Part shown: positions 54,395-64,000 of the stretch, piece by piece
Position numbering within the stretch: the first letter of the stretch is position 1
Layout of the letters: each line of letters begins with the position of its first letter
From: Echinometra lucunter
Taxonomy: Eukaryota; Echinodermata; Echinoidea; Camarodonta; Echinometridae
Assembly: GCA_029962745.1 (NCBI GenBank)
Contig: CM057162.1
Location: 13,657,299-13,721,298 of the forward strand
Reading direction: 5' to 3'
DNA: 64,000 nt
Notes under the pieces: model-generated
The model's database searches: none
Seen by the model: the letters and a program-made list of their open reading frames with translations, nothing else
Told to the model about the DNA's origin: nothing
Position numbers and translations under genes: made by a program

Positions 54395-55430
54395 GGACCA
54401 TCTGGAGCTCTGGCTATATGTGTGAATGACAAATACCATTGCAGCTGTTTAAAAAACAACACCAGATATTCATAATCCTAACGAAAAAGAAGATATTGCG
54501 AGTTTCAAATGTGATTGCAGCATCAGTTGTCATGCTTCTATGTGTACCCTGTGTGATAATGGCACATGCTATCAGAGTATTCTAAAGTCATTTTGCAGTT
54601 CAGAGACTGGACCTGACAAACACAGGTTACTGGTTAAAAAGCAGTGATCTTACTCTATTTTCTTTCAAAAGCAAAGGTGATCATCGTCATAGTTGAGCAG
54701 GGAAGAGTTGACCATATCAGCTAGGGGGTGGTGCAGAAGTGTGCACTCCATTCACCCCCCTCCCCCCCCTCACAATGATGCTGGAATGTTTAAATATATA
54801 AGCTCTTTATCCAAAGCGAGCTCTTAACTGATGTGATTTTGAAAATAATATGAGATTCACAATTTTGAAATGGATGAATGTTTGGCAAAAAATAATAACA
54901 TTGGACATGTCCAAACTTATCAATAAAACAGTGTATTGTACAAGTGAGATAACAAATAATTCTTTAAAATGGCTAGCCTTTACACTTGCTAGTACAATTA
55001 TGATTCTCAGCAGATAATGAAATAATTTTTTACTCTTTGCATTAGTCAAGCAAAGATGCTTTGATCGTTCTGAAATAAAGGAGTGCTTCAAACTATACCT
55101 TCATCCATCCTATTATTTCCAAAGTCAGTATGTAACTAACCTGTGCAACACAATAACACATTATGTATAACATATAGACTTCAACCAATCAACTACTGAA
55201 TTTTGAAATTCCTATAAACTGCAAACAGGGCCACCCAGTTCACTTTATAGGTAAAGAGTTATACAAAGTAGGAAATTGTGAAAACTTGATCAAAAATTTG
55301 TAACCTCTTACACGTGGCTGTATGCAGCAGGGGGGGGGGGGGGCAGTGCGGCAGTGCTAAGGCAAAATAACATATCTACACATGGCATCGTTTTGAGTAA
55401 AGATTCTATTAGTTCACTGATGTGCAGTTT
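54395..55430. other. No recognised feature
   Basis: AT-rich, C- and G-runs near 54760 and 55330. The minus-strand ORF at 54807-55091 has no motif or splice context. Confidence 0.4.
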
Positions 55431-56035
55431 AGTTTGTAGCTTGGTTAAGTATTTCAAACTCATATTGGGAATTGATAAATTGATCACTGTTTACACAAAA
55501 TAAAAAAAAATCTTTAAAAAGGCCTACATACTTGAATAATTTGCATAAATTAAAAGCTGTTTTGCTGCATGCACAAATTATTAAAACCATTAGCTATGGC
55601 AGAACAACGTATGTCTTAATCGATTACGAAGTTGCTACGGCAAAACAGCGTATCTCATTTCTTTGCGATGGCTCAGATAGTCATTGTCAGATCGGGGTCT
55701 AATTCAAACTCCGACTGATAATTGATAAATCGATCACTGTTACACACAGTAAAAAAAAAATCCACAAGTTCTACACATACTTGAATAATTTGCATACATT
55801 AAAACATACGTTGTTTTGCTGCATGCACAAACTTAAGCATTGGCTATGGCAGAACAACGTATGTCTTACGTGCATCACGCATGCGCATTACGTTGTGCGC
55901 GCAATTGTGCGCATGCGCAGCAGAGTTTATGTGACACTTACATTGTTTTGCCGGCAACATTGCCGCAATTGTGCGCATGCGCAGCAGAGTTTATGTGACA
56001 CTTACGTTGTTTTGCCGTCAACATCGCGGCCACGT
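55430..56035. repeat. Two sets of local direct duplications
   Basis: 55440-55625 and 55690-55875 are diverged direct copies (ACTTGAATAATTTGCATA, GTTTTGCTGCATGCACAAA, GCTATGGCAGAACAACGTAT). 55901-55963 and 55966-56030 repeat CAATTGTGCGCATGCGCAGC and AGAGTTTATGTGACACTTAC. The motif (A)CGTTGTTTTGCC recurs also near 56222. Confidence 0.7.
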
Positions 56036-56229
56036 GCTAAGAAGAAGCTCGCGTATCTCCGCTTACCTTGTTTTGCCATCAAATGATGACTTTTTTTTCT
56101 GGGGAGGGGTAGCCATATTTCAGAAACGGAGGTTATTCCGCTTTCAATATTTCATTGGTAGTTCAATTATACTTGTACATACCCAAATACGATAAAAAGT
56201 CAATTTTGCTAGATTTGACATACGTTGTT

Positions 56230-56430
56230 TTGCCATCTTACGGCCGGGTGGCCGCTGCAGAAATTTTCAAAACCTACATTTTTTTACTGAAAATTTTCCA
56301 AATTCCACCAATAGTGTGCATTGGGAAGGGGGGGGGGTGCAGATGCCCCTCCCCCCCGAAATCTTCAAAACCTAAATTTTCTTTACTGAAAATCTTCCAA
56401 ATTCCACCTAAAGTGTGCACCAGAACCTTC
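56230..56430. repeat. Direct duplication, ~95-bp unit
   Basis: 56259-56312 and 56361-56415 share ATCTTCAAAACCTA-like, TTTACTGAAAATTTTCCAAA and TTCCACC.ATAGTGTGCA-like blocks, separated by G- and C-runs. Confidence 0.6.
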
Positions 56431-56439
56431 AAATGAAAT

Positions 56440-57900
56440 TTCAAAAACACAAAAGTGCTCTCGTGACCAGCTAGGTCGCTTTGCTCACTTGCATGGTTCT
56501 TTGAACATTTTACGTATACGCCCCCCCCCCCCCCCGAAAAAATTTCTGCGTATGACCCTGCTCTTACATGAGCAATACCGTATGAAATACATCATAAAAT
56601 GTTCATTTTTATAAAAAGATTAGTAACTGTTGGCCCCTGACGTTAATCTGCAGTTCATTGTAAAGAGTACATTTTTGAAATAAGTGTTACTGTTTTGATT
56701 GCAGTATTCTATGTATGAACAGACAAGCATTGTTTCAATGCATCATTGCACAGTTTGAATCTGAAGCCATTTCCAACCTCCCTACTCTATTGCAGACATC
56801 GCAAAATCTTGTTTTTCCATTTTCCATAAGCACTTCAGGACTATACTATATGATCAAACAGCAGATTACCAGAATACTCTTGCTAAATATGTTTCCTCTT
56901 TCCTGCCTCAATATCATTTTGTGTGGGAGAAAATTAAATACAACCACGGTGTGGGAAAACCCAGACATCATGCCTTCTGCACAAACTCAAAAGCAGCCAC
57001 AGATCTAAAATTTATTCATAAAAATCCTTCCAAGGTTGAAGGGCAAACATTGTCATAAATTCCTAATCATGACTTTTGCTCTGTTAGGATCAGTCCATAG
57101 AAATCTCAAAATATGTGGGCACAGCTATCACTTTGAATGAATCATAGCAACTATTTTGTCATGAGAAAAATAAATAGGAACACAAGCACAGCAAACATGC
57201 TTTTGATCATACAAAATGGGTGTGGGTGCAAGCACCATGAGAATTTTCTACTACACCTGTATACTACACAGAGATATGTTCAAATTCTTGAGTATCTTGT
57301 CAAAAGTGGAATCCACTGGTTTGTTTTGTAGCATGCTAAATGCAACTTCTTTTCACTTGTTACACACAAAAAAATGAAAATTTTCTAAATGTGCATTTTA
57401 CATTGCAGCTATTCATATTCATCCCCACATTACACGGTTACATAACCTTTCAATGCACTGTTCCATATTCTTTTCATTTTCATCATCTCTCAGTCCATCT
57501 CTTCAGTATGATGATCCTCCATTTTGTTTAGGCAAAATTGATCATTACAGCTTACAAGACATAGAAGAGTATTTTAATAAAGAATGTTTAACTGTCTTTA
57601 CTAGTTAGGAAACTAGGAAAGTTAAAAAAAAAAACAGCAAAAAACATAAACGAAGAAAAAAAGGAAAAAAATGAAGAAAAAAAGAAAATTAATAACATAA
57701 GCAATATACCCTGTACCACACAATAAGAAACAACAAGTGACTATGCTTTAGGTAACCAAGAAAAGAATAGAGTATTGTACTATTGTACATAAATAGGCAG
57801 AAGATATACCGCTCCTATTCTCTGCTGATAAACCTTGAAAAAGGCAAGTTTCGATATTGTTTTCCTGTAAATGTTGTAAACTGTTTCCACCAAGGACTTC
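56440..57900. other. No gene recognised
   Basis: A C-run at 56521, A-rich stretch 57620-57690. ORFs of 60-97 codons lack motifs. Confidence 0.4.
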
Positions 57901-58215
57901 ATAAAATAAGCAGGCGCGTAGCCGGGGGGGGGGGGGGGGGGGGGGAATGGGGTCGGTCGCCCCCCAAAACGCCACCAAAAACAAGGAAAAAGAAAGAAAA
58001 AGGGAAGAAAAAAGCGTGAGCGAGAAAAGAAAAAGGTAAGAGGACATAAGGATAGAGGGAGTAAACAAGGAACAGTGAAAAAGAAACGTCAGAGCTTCTG
58101 CACTTTGTGTGGGAGGGGGGAAACTCCCCCCTTCCTGCACCCTCCCCCCTAGAGTAAGTGATTTGCACGCTTTGCGTGCTCACTACTGCCCCCCCCCTAA
58201 TATATAGTAAGATTT
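57901..58215. repeat. Low-complexity G-, A- and C-rich block
   Basis: A run of about 25 G at 57925 after AGGCGCGTAGCC, then purine-rich AAAAGGGAAGAAAAAAG sequence and C-rich stretches to 58197. The AGGCGCGTAGCC start resembles the end of the MITE-like element at 63491-63856 (TGGCGTAG / CTACGCCA). Confidence 0.5.
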
Positions 58216-58384
58216 CATTGACTCTATCAACCCCTCTCGGGGTATGAGAGTACAAACATAATGTACATAATATTATATCACATACACCCCTGATGATTAA
58301 AGAATAAAACATATGGTGAATAACAATACATACTGTACATATATACAGTTACTGATTAAATGGAATTTATGGAATGTAAGGGTT

Positions 58385-58425
58385 TGGGTTGAGTTAGGGT
58401 TAGGGTTAGGGGGGTAGGGGTTTAA
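58385..58425. repeat. Interstitial TTAGGG-like repeat
   Basis: GGGTTTGGGTTGAGTTAGGG followed by TTAGGGTTAGGGGGGTAGGG: about five TTAGGG-related units, with two more near 60361. Too short for a telomere. Confidence 0.7.
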
Positions 58426-58429
58426 TCAT

Positions 58430-60405
58430 TACAATATTATGAAGAAACTTATACAATGGCTGTCCATACTATCATATATTCTCATATTTTTCATTGCAAA
58501 CTGCCTACAATTTTTCAACTCCCAAATGAGAATTTGTGATACCTGTGGTCTCCTATTAGCACTGCTTGACAGAGAAGTTTTGAACCTGTGGCCTCTCCCC
58601 CTCCTCATCTGTAAATGCTCCATACAAGACTCATGAGAAGCCAAAATTTCTTTCAGGGAGTGGGGGGGATGATCTGTTCTAGCATCTGTTGAAATCATAA
58701 GAGCAAATTGACCTCTCTTCATACATTTTCTGTTTTAATCACTTGGATAACCTGTTTCATTTCTAAGTTTCATGAAGACACAATTAATTCGACATATTGA
58801 CATGTAGGCCTAAGAATGTTTCATACTAAATAAACACTGAAGAAAGAAAAAAATTAAAAGAAACACAAAAAAGAAAGAAAACATAAAACTACAGGGATTT
58901 TAAAAAAATCAAATAAAGAGTGGTGTATAATATGTACATCTGACTAATGGAGAGCATTTTTCTAGAATGTTATAATGTAATTTGAAGTTAACTCAACTGT
59001 AACCTTATACATTACAGCAAAATAGAAACCTATCGAAGACAAGGACACAATGAGAACAATATGCTATATATTCGATGGTCCAAGTGGACTATCACTGAGA
59101 CTTTTTTTTTCAAAGTTAAGACATCAAGTTGGGGCATGCCCCCCCCCCTCCATTTACATTTCACTGCATTCTGGCCCTTTCTGGGGCATGGTTGTTTGTA
59201 TTCCAGTAGTATGCACTCTGGGTATGAAATTCTTTTTTTTAAAATAAATTTTACTTCGAAAATATTGTAATTTTCAGGATTTCATGAACAGTGATATATT
59301 TGCCAACTTGAAGAAACAGGTTACATATGTTTCTCTGAATGAGCCAGAAATTTGAGCAAAACAGGGTCATATTTAAAAACAAAAATGGGCTAACATGAGA
59401 GTGAGACATGTAAATGCTCAAGCGCCTGTTTTGCAAAACAGGTAACAAAGGGATATATTAAGAGCACTATTTCTACATGTACCTTGTGTTAATGCAAAAA
59501 TGGGTCATTGTTTTTTTGAAAAGTTATGTAAGTTTGCAATATATATGGGTTCGGTAAATTTCTGTGGCCATCAACCTCTATTATTGAATACATAAATCAC
59601 CACAATAATTATCACACTTCTAGGAAATAATTGTATGCATTTTTGCACTGCGGGGTGATAAATATCTAATTTCAAAACCATCCCTTTAACTGAATTTCAA
59701 TAAGATTGATAAAATGAAATTTTCAGTTTTATTTTGGATCATAAATCTTGCTCCTCTTAAGCTTTGGAACACTGTACTTTCCTGTTGTCAGCAACAGCCG
59801 GGCTTATATCTGTATAAGGTTAACTATAACCTTGCACTCATGTGAGTGGCAATATATAGGAGTTTGTTTTCTATTCCACCAACAATCATGTATTACATCA
59901 TAAAGTATGAAGTGACATCAATGGGTTTATAAGATAACGATTCTTACCAATGTCTTAATGCAACCAGGTGGATCCTGTATTAAGCCTCTAGGGAATTAGA
60001 ACATTCAGTAATCATCATGTTTACTTTTATGAAGTATTTTACCAGAATTTTCCCTCATTCACCATGAACAAATTCACATGTCCTACACATCATGGGGCGA
60101 TCTTGGACCACCTGTAATCTCATATAGGAATAGGCCTATATCTAACATCTCTGAATCCACTGTTGCTTCTTACACCCTCTCAAATAGCCATAGTCTTTCC
60201 ACTATGATTCAAACCTTTCTGTCCTTACCTTTCTTTCTTCTCTTTTCCTTTCTTTATAAAGGGACTGGCATTTAGACTTCCTTTTTGCAACATCCACCCC
60301 AAAATGATATATTAAGGGGTATAAAATGTAAACCATTCAGAATATGGACGTGACTCCTGAGGGTTAGGGTTAGAGCTTAACATATTTTGAGACCGGGGGG
60401 GGGGG
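58430..60405. other. No gene recognised
   Basis: AT-rich. The ORF at 60078-60275 and several others have no motif or splice context. Confidence 0.4.
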
Positions 60406-60407
60406 GG

Positions 60408-60687
60408 GGCGTTTCATGAAGATTTTTGTCGGTGATTTTCAACGACTAATTTGCTTTCAACCAATTAGATGCTTTGGTTGGTTGGTTGGTTTTATTTTCC
60501 ATATAAAAGCAATACAAACAAAAAAATACATGCAAATCAATATATCAAATGGCTGGAAGCTCTATTCAGTGCCATTATTCAAATGGCTCTGTTCTTCCTA
60601 GAGGTCCAGGATGCGAGGATTTTCAGTAGCTTATAACATTTGTCGGTGATTTTCACAGACAAAACTCTTCATGAAACACTCCCCAGG
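60408..60687. mobile_element. TIR MITE, GTTTCATGAAG type
   Basis: Left end GTTTCATGAAGATTTTTGTC, right end GACAAAACTCTTCATGAAAC, with subterminal GTCGGTGATTTTCA at both sides (60429 and 60641, same strand). A TTGG repeat (60476-60490) opens a short AT-rich insert. Confidence 0.68.
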
Positions 60688-60704
60688 AATATGTTTAGCT
60701 GCCA

Positions 60705-60785
60705 ACTCGCCGTGTAGTGCAATTGATAAAAACACTGGACTGCAGAATGTGAGGTACTGAGTTCAATTCCCATGGTGGACAAGAC
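60705..60785 (+). ncRNA. Degenerate tRNA-like segment
   Basis: A box TAGTGCAATTG (60715-60725) fits the consensus; the B-box-like AGTTCAATTCC (60760-60770) has two mismatches. No terminator close by. Probably the head of an old SINE or a tRNA pseudogene. Confidence 0.45.
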
Positions 60786-60789
60786 AAAT

Positions 60790-61225
60790 AAGGTTAGTAA
60801 AAATATGAATCTTGACCACAGTTAACATGAATCTACAGTGCAAGAGATAAAAGAGGCCCCATTTTTTACTCAACCCCCAAATGTTGCCCCCTATTTAGTG
60901 CTCTTAATATGATGGAGGAGAGCACATACATTAATGCATCTTTGGATGGATGTCGGAAAAGAAAGTCAGTTTTTCTGTATTATTAAGGTAAATAGCCAAA
61001 GGCCTAAACACACTTGTTAACTACATGCATGCAGATGCATGACTTCATATATTCTACAAGGAGATGGGTGAATGTTTGGACTTCTTAAATTCTCCAGTCT
61101 GAGATGATGAGCCGGATGACATTAGTTATCTTTTAATCTAATTTAAATTCAATTCAATTTGATATATATTTTATCAAATTTACTTTATTATCCAGTGATT
61201 ATATTTCATCAGTATTATCTAAAAC
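60790..61225. other. No recognised feature
   Basis: AT-rich non-coding. Confidence 0.4.
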
Positions 61226-61227
61226 TA

Positions 61228-61519
61228 CTCCGATAAGAGCCACTGTGAGTTTCAAATTTTCGATCTTTATTTTATATCATCTTCAGGAACTGAAGCAGTG
61301 AGATGTAGGAAAGTTTGAGAACAAATGAACTAGATCAATTACATTACCAACAAAAGGAATGAGATTACATGTGAAGTAATTGTTGGTAATGTAATTGATC
61401 TAGTTCATTTGTTCTCAAACTTTCCTACTACTCAGTTCGTCTCACTCGATGCTTCATTTCCTGAAGATGATCTAAAATAAAGATTGAAAATTTGAAATTC
61501 ACAATGGCTCTTATCGGAG
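61228..61519. mobile_element. Foldback MITE with ~130-bp arms, TA-flanked
   Basis: The left arm (CTCCGATAAGAGCCACTGTG to AATTACATTACCAACAA, about 61228-61357) is the near-perfect inverse of the right arm (TTGTTGGTAATGTAATTG to CACAATGGCTCTTATCGGAG, 61380-61519), leaving a ~22-bp loop. TA flanks both ends (61226-61227 and 61520-61521). Non-coding. Confidence 0.85.
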
Positions 61520-61521
61520 TA

Positions 61522-62099
61522 CTTTTTCTAGCAGTATACCTTCATATCTTCTGTGGCAATATTGGGCAAACCCGGAGAATAGGGGACGGGAACGCGCGCG
61601 CATGCATTTGTACTGTGCAGAGATCGGCAGCAACAGCCGAAAGTCAGGGTATGTGACAAGTCCATGATCAATTGCAAGTTCAAAATGACTTTAAAATATG
61701 TTTTAATCAAGTAATTATGTTCTAATATATTACATTGTCCTCTCGGCTTTCAAATGTGTGATTATGTGGAGAAAATTATTTTGATTTTTGCCAGAAATGT
61801 TCTCAAACTCACAAATGTTTCATCCATGAATCTTGTGCAGATCGTCCCCCTCGCCGCCGACTCTGCCGCTGCCATCGGCTGCATTTGTTTACACACAAAT
61901 GAATATGTGCGCGCGTTCCGGTCCAACACGGAGAATAGGGGACCGGAACATATTGAATATTATCTTAATCGTGTAAACAATCTTATCTTTAAATGGTAAT
62001 CTGTCAAACAAAACACTTATTTCTACCAGACACTGCTGCCATTGTCAATCGACTGAAAAACTTCAACATCACCACACCACGAGATGGCACTGCACTCTA
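61522..62099. other. No gene; a local direct repeat
   Basis: GGAGAATAGGGGACGGGAAC (61576) and GGAGAATAGGGGACCGGAAC (61931) repeat in the same orientation, both next to GCGCGCG tracts and Leu/Ala-codon-like CCGCCGACTC sequence. No exon could be supported. Confidence 0.45.
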
Positions 62100-62107
62100 G
62101 CCCCGCC

Positions 62108-62295
62108 TAGAGTACCTACATAAAGAGAGTAGCGACATAGACGTCCTACTTCTTGGGAAACAAAATGGCGTTCAAATTCTTTCTATTTCGAACACCCGTT
62201 TGCTTATCGGAATTGAATAGAAATGTTGCGTAACAGGGAAACAAAATGGCGTTCAAATCTTGGGTTGTCGCTACTCTCTTTATGTAGGTACTCTA
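62108..62295. mobile_element. 188-bp TIR MITE with 8-bp target duplication
   Basis: Inverted ends TAGAGTACCTACATAAAGAG and CTCTTTATGTAGGTACTCTA, extending over AGTAGCGACA/TGTCGCTACT. GCCCCGCC is duplicated on each side (62100-62107 and 62296-62303), fitting hAT-like insertion. GGGAAACAAAATGGCGTTCA occurs twice inside in the same orientation (62156 and 62237). Confidence 0.82.
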
Positions 62296-62309
62296 GCCCC
62301 GCCAGGTTT

Positions 62310-63170
62310 TGAACCATACCACGTACCGTGTATACCCAGTTGTTGGGTGTCCGGACAGGTTGTGTATCCGGACAGTCGATTTTAAACAGCCAATTGAAAA
62401 AGTTCACAAGCAAATCTCTTAAATGTTTTAGCACAAAATGTTAGACAATATAATAGAGAACAAATATTGATGATGATTAGCACAAATCAATGCATAGTTT
62501 TTGTTTAATCCAAAGACAAAAAGAAGGCTTCATTTTTGTTACGTGTCCGGACATCCAACCCCCCATCCTATACACAAACTTTGTGTCGAAATGAGATGCA
62601 AAGGAATTTTAAACAGCACTGCATTAATAAATGTCTTACCTTTAACGAACCGAAATCCACATCATATTGCTCTTGAAGCTTGTGCGGTCGCTGTAATTTA
62701 CATTCACCTTACTCAAAGATCAGGTAATAACAATTTATGACATCAAATTTCAGTCCAAAATTCGTGTAGTGGCGCAGGCAATGCAAACGCACAGTCTAAC
62801 TTAAACTAGTACCTGCGACCCTGCGTGCAACACAAAACTGTACTGCATCACTGCTAACAGGGCTTCGGCCTAGGCCCTGGGGTAGGGCTACCATTGCACC
62901 ATGTACTGCACCCCCGCTATACCACTCCCTGCCTCTGATTCGCTCCTCACAGCCAGCAAATGGGGCGTGTATTCCTGGACTGACCAATCACAAACTTTTG
63001 AGTAGGGGATTTCCCGTCCTTACAGCTGACATATCCGGTACTGAGGCGACTCAGAAGTGAGGGTGACAACGTAGATCGTCTATCAGTGACCTGATTGAAG
63101 GATATGTATTACACTTTAACTATTTTGTCAACAGAATAAACGCCAATGTTTAATTTCATAAGGACAAAAA
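62310..63170. other. No gene supported; GC-richer 62760-63060
   Basis: A moderately GC-rich stretch (GGGCTTCGGCCTAGGCCCTG, a hairpin near 62861) could be promoter or 5' exon DNA of a gene outside the window. No coding exon can be supported. Confidence 0.35.
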
Positions 63171-63177
63171 ATTTGTC

Positions 63178-63258
63178 AGCATCACGAGGATTCGAACCCT
63201 TGACTAATTCATCGAGCTCTGACAATGTCTTTGACCACTGCGCCACGAGCAGTTGACG
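63178..63258 (-). ncRNA. tRNA-like segment with perfect A and B boxes
   Basis: On the minus strand, A box TGGCGCAGTGG (63235-63245) and B box GGTTCGAATCC (63188-63198), 36 bp apart. Predicted T and acceptor stems pair poorly, so this is more likely a tRNA-derived SINE head than a working tRNA. T-rich sequence follows (63167-63175). Confidence 0.55.
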
Positions 63259-63490
63259 GTGGTGGTGGTGGTGAATTGGGTTTTTACAGACGTGTTTCAA
63301 TCAATTCTGATTTTTTACCTCTGGTACCGACTTTTAACGTCACCATCAACACCACTGGGTGCCCATTATCTTTGATAGTCTTTACTTCTCAGACATGAGT
63401 ACTTTTTCCCCTCACTTAAAAGTCGCATCAGAAGTGCCTACCCTGACATCATCATTAGCCAAGATTTTCGTACTTAGTCTTGGAACTTAT

Positions 63491-63856
63491 TCAATGGCGT
63501 AGATAGGGGGTGGGCACAAGAGGGCCATGCCCCCCCCCCCCCCCCCGTTGATCGGCGAGAAAAAAAAAAATTCCGGCGCCACAGGCAGGGGCCATCGTCC
63601 AACGTTGATCGGATCGGAGTGGAAAAGGTAAAAAGCGAGGGGGGGGATATAAGGGATTAGCATATATGCCACTTCTCATATAAGTTACCCCTGAAACTGA
63701 TTTTTAGTGTGTAGAAAATGCCATTTTCATGCACGAATTAAAAAAAAAATCTTCCTACCGCGGGAGGGGGATACCCCCTCCCATACCCTCCCCCGCTCCG
63801 TCGCTTCGCTCCGTCGCCTTGGCCTCCTGTTGAAAATTCCTGGCTACGCCAGTGCA
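63491..63856. mobile_element. Probable TIR MITE (TGGCGTAG / CTACGCCA ends)
   Basis: Left CAATGGCGTAGATAGG and right CCTGGCTACGCCAGTG are imperfect inverted ends. The interior is C-runs, GGCGCCACAGGCAGGGGCC and CGCTCCGTCGCTTCGCTCCG. No coding content. Confidence 0.5.
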
Positions 63857-64000
63857 CTTATTTGAATTACGCGGGTGAACAAGGCGGACTGCATGGGGAA
63901 TTGGGGGAGTTTTTCTTGAAATTCCTTCACTAGCCGGATACTACTTTTGTCAAAAAGGGCCAGTTAAGAAAAACAAAGTCCCGTCAAAACAACCGACAAC

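Noticed and set aside
63487..63679. Gly/Pro-rich ORFs
   Set aside because: Frames of G/C runs inside a MITE-like element.

Overview
The window looks like a piece of an echinoderm nuclear genome, most likely a sea urchin. It holds intron-containing genes with consensus splice sites, and two tandem genes of the expanded echinoderm NLR type (2A-like peptide, DEATH-like domain, NACHT, LRR). It is also dense in DIRS and CR1/L2-type retroelements, TIR elements and microsatellites. No bacterial, organellar or CRISPR features are seen. Species assignment is inference.

Genes. Both host genes lie on the minus strand. Gene 1 (about 31.1 to 16.0 kb) has a 2A-like exon (30972-31123), a DEATH-like exon (29326-29612), one large NACHT exon (19520-21225) and two 168-bp LRR exons (17995-18162, 15995-16162). 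Its start exon and its 3' end are not seen. Gene 2 (51.7 to 34.0 kb) has a 373-codon first exon with 23-residue repeats and a membrane segment (50569-51687), a 2A-like exon (50050-50207), a DEATH-like exon (48118-48407) and a NACHT exon that runs into an assembly gap (34001-35017). Exon phases agree at every proposed junction. The NACHT exons and adjacent introns are nearly identical, while the 2A and DEATH exons differ strongly.

Mobile DNA, left to right. 1-4.06 kb: tandem repeats, a small TA-flanked MITE and a copy of an NLR intron. 4062-10845: a complete DIRS retroelement with inverted ends, internal complementary region, tyrosine recombinase, RT/RNase H and gag; the gag frame is split by a mariner-type element (8896-9912). 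10846-14530: a broken LINE. 14.5-19.5 kb: LRR exons and repeated introns with MITEs. 22570-26954: a nearly intact CR1/L2-type LINE inside copy A of the duplicated NLR intron. 29.8-33.4 kb: a hAT-like MITE and LINE fragments. 33501-34000: gap. 35997-37033: a TIR-bounded satellite with nuclear-receptor-like DR1 half-sites. 38067-47065: a nested array of one large non-coding repeat carrying hairpins, an AACGTT minisatellite and tRNA-like Pol III units. 47.5-64 kb: introns of gene 2, then sequence with several MITEs, tRNA-like segments and low-complexity DNA but no recognisable gene.

The most interesting feature is the 2A-like motif in both NLR genes. In gene 2 it follows about 410 residues of repeat plus membrane-anchor sequence, so one mRNA could give two proteins: a membrane or secretory repeat protein and a free DEATH-NACHT receptor.
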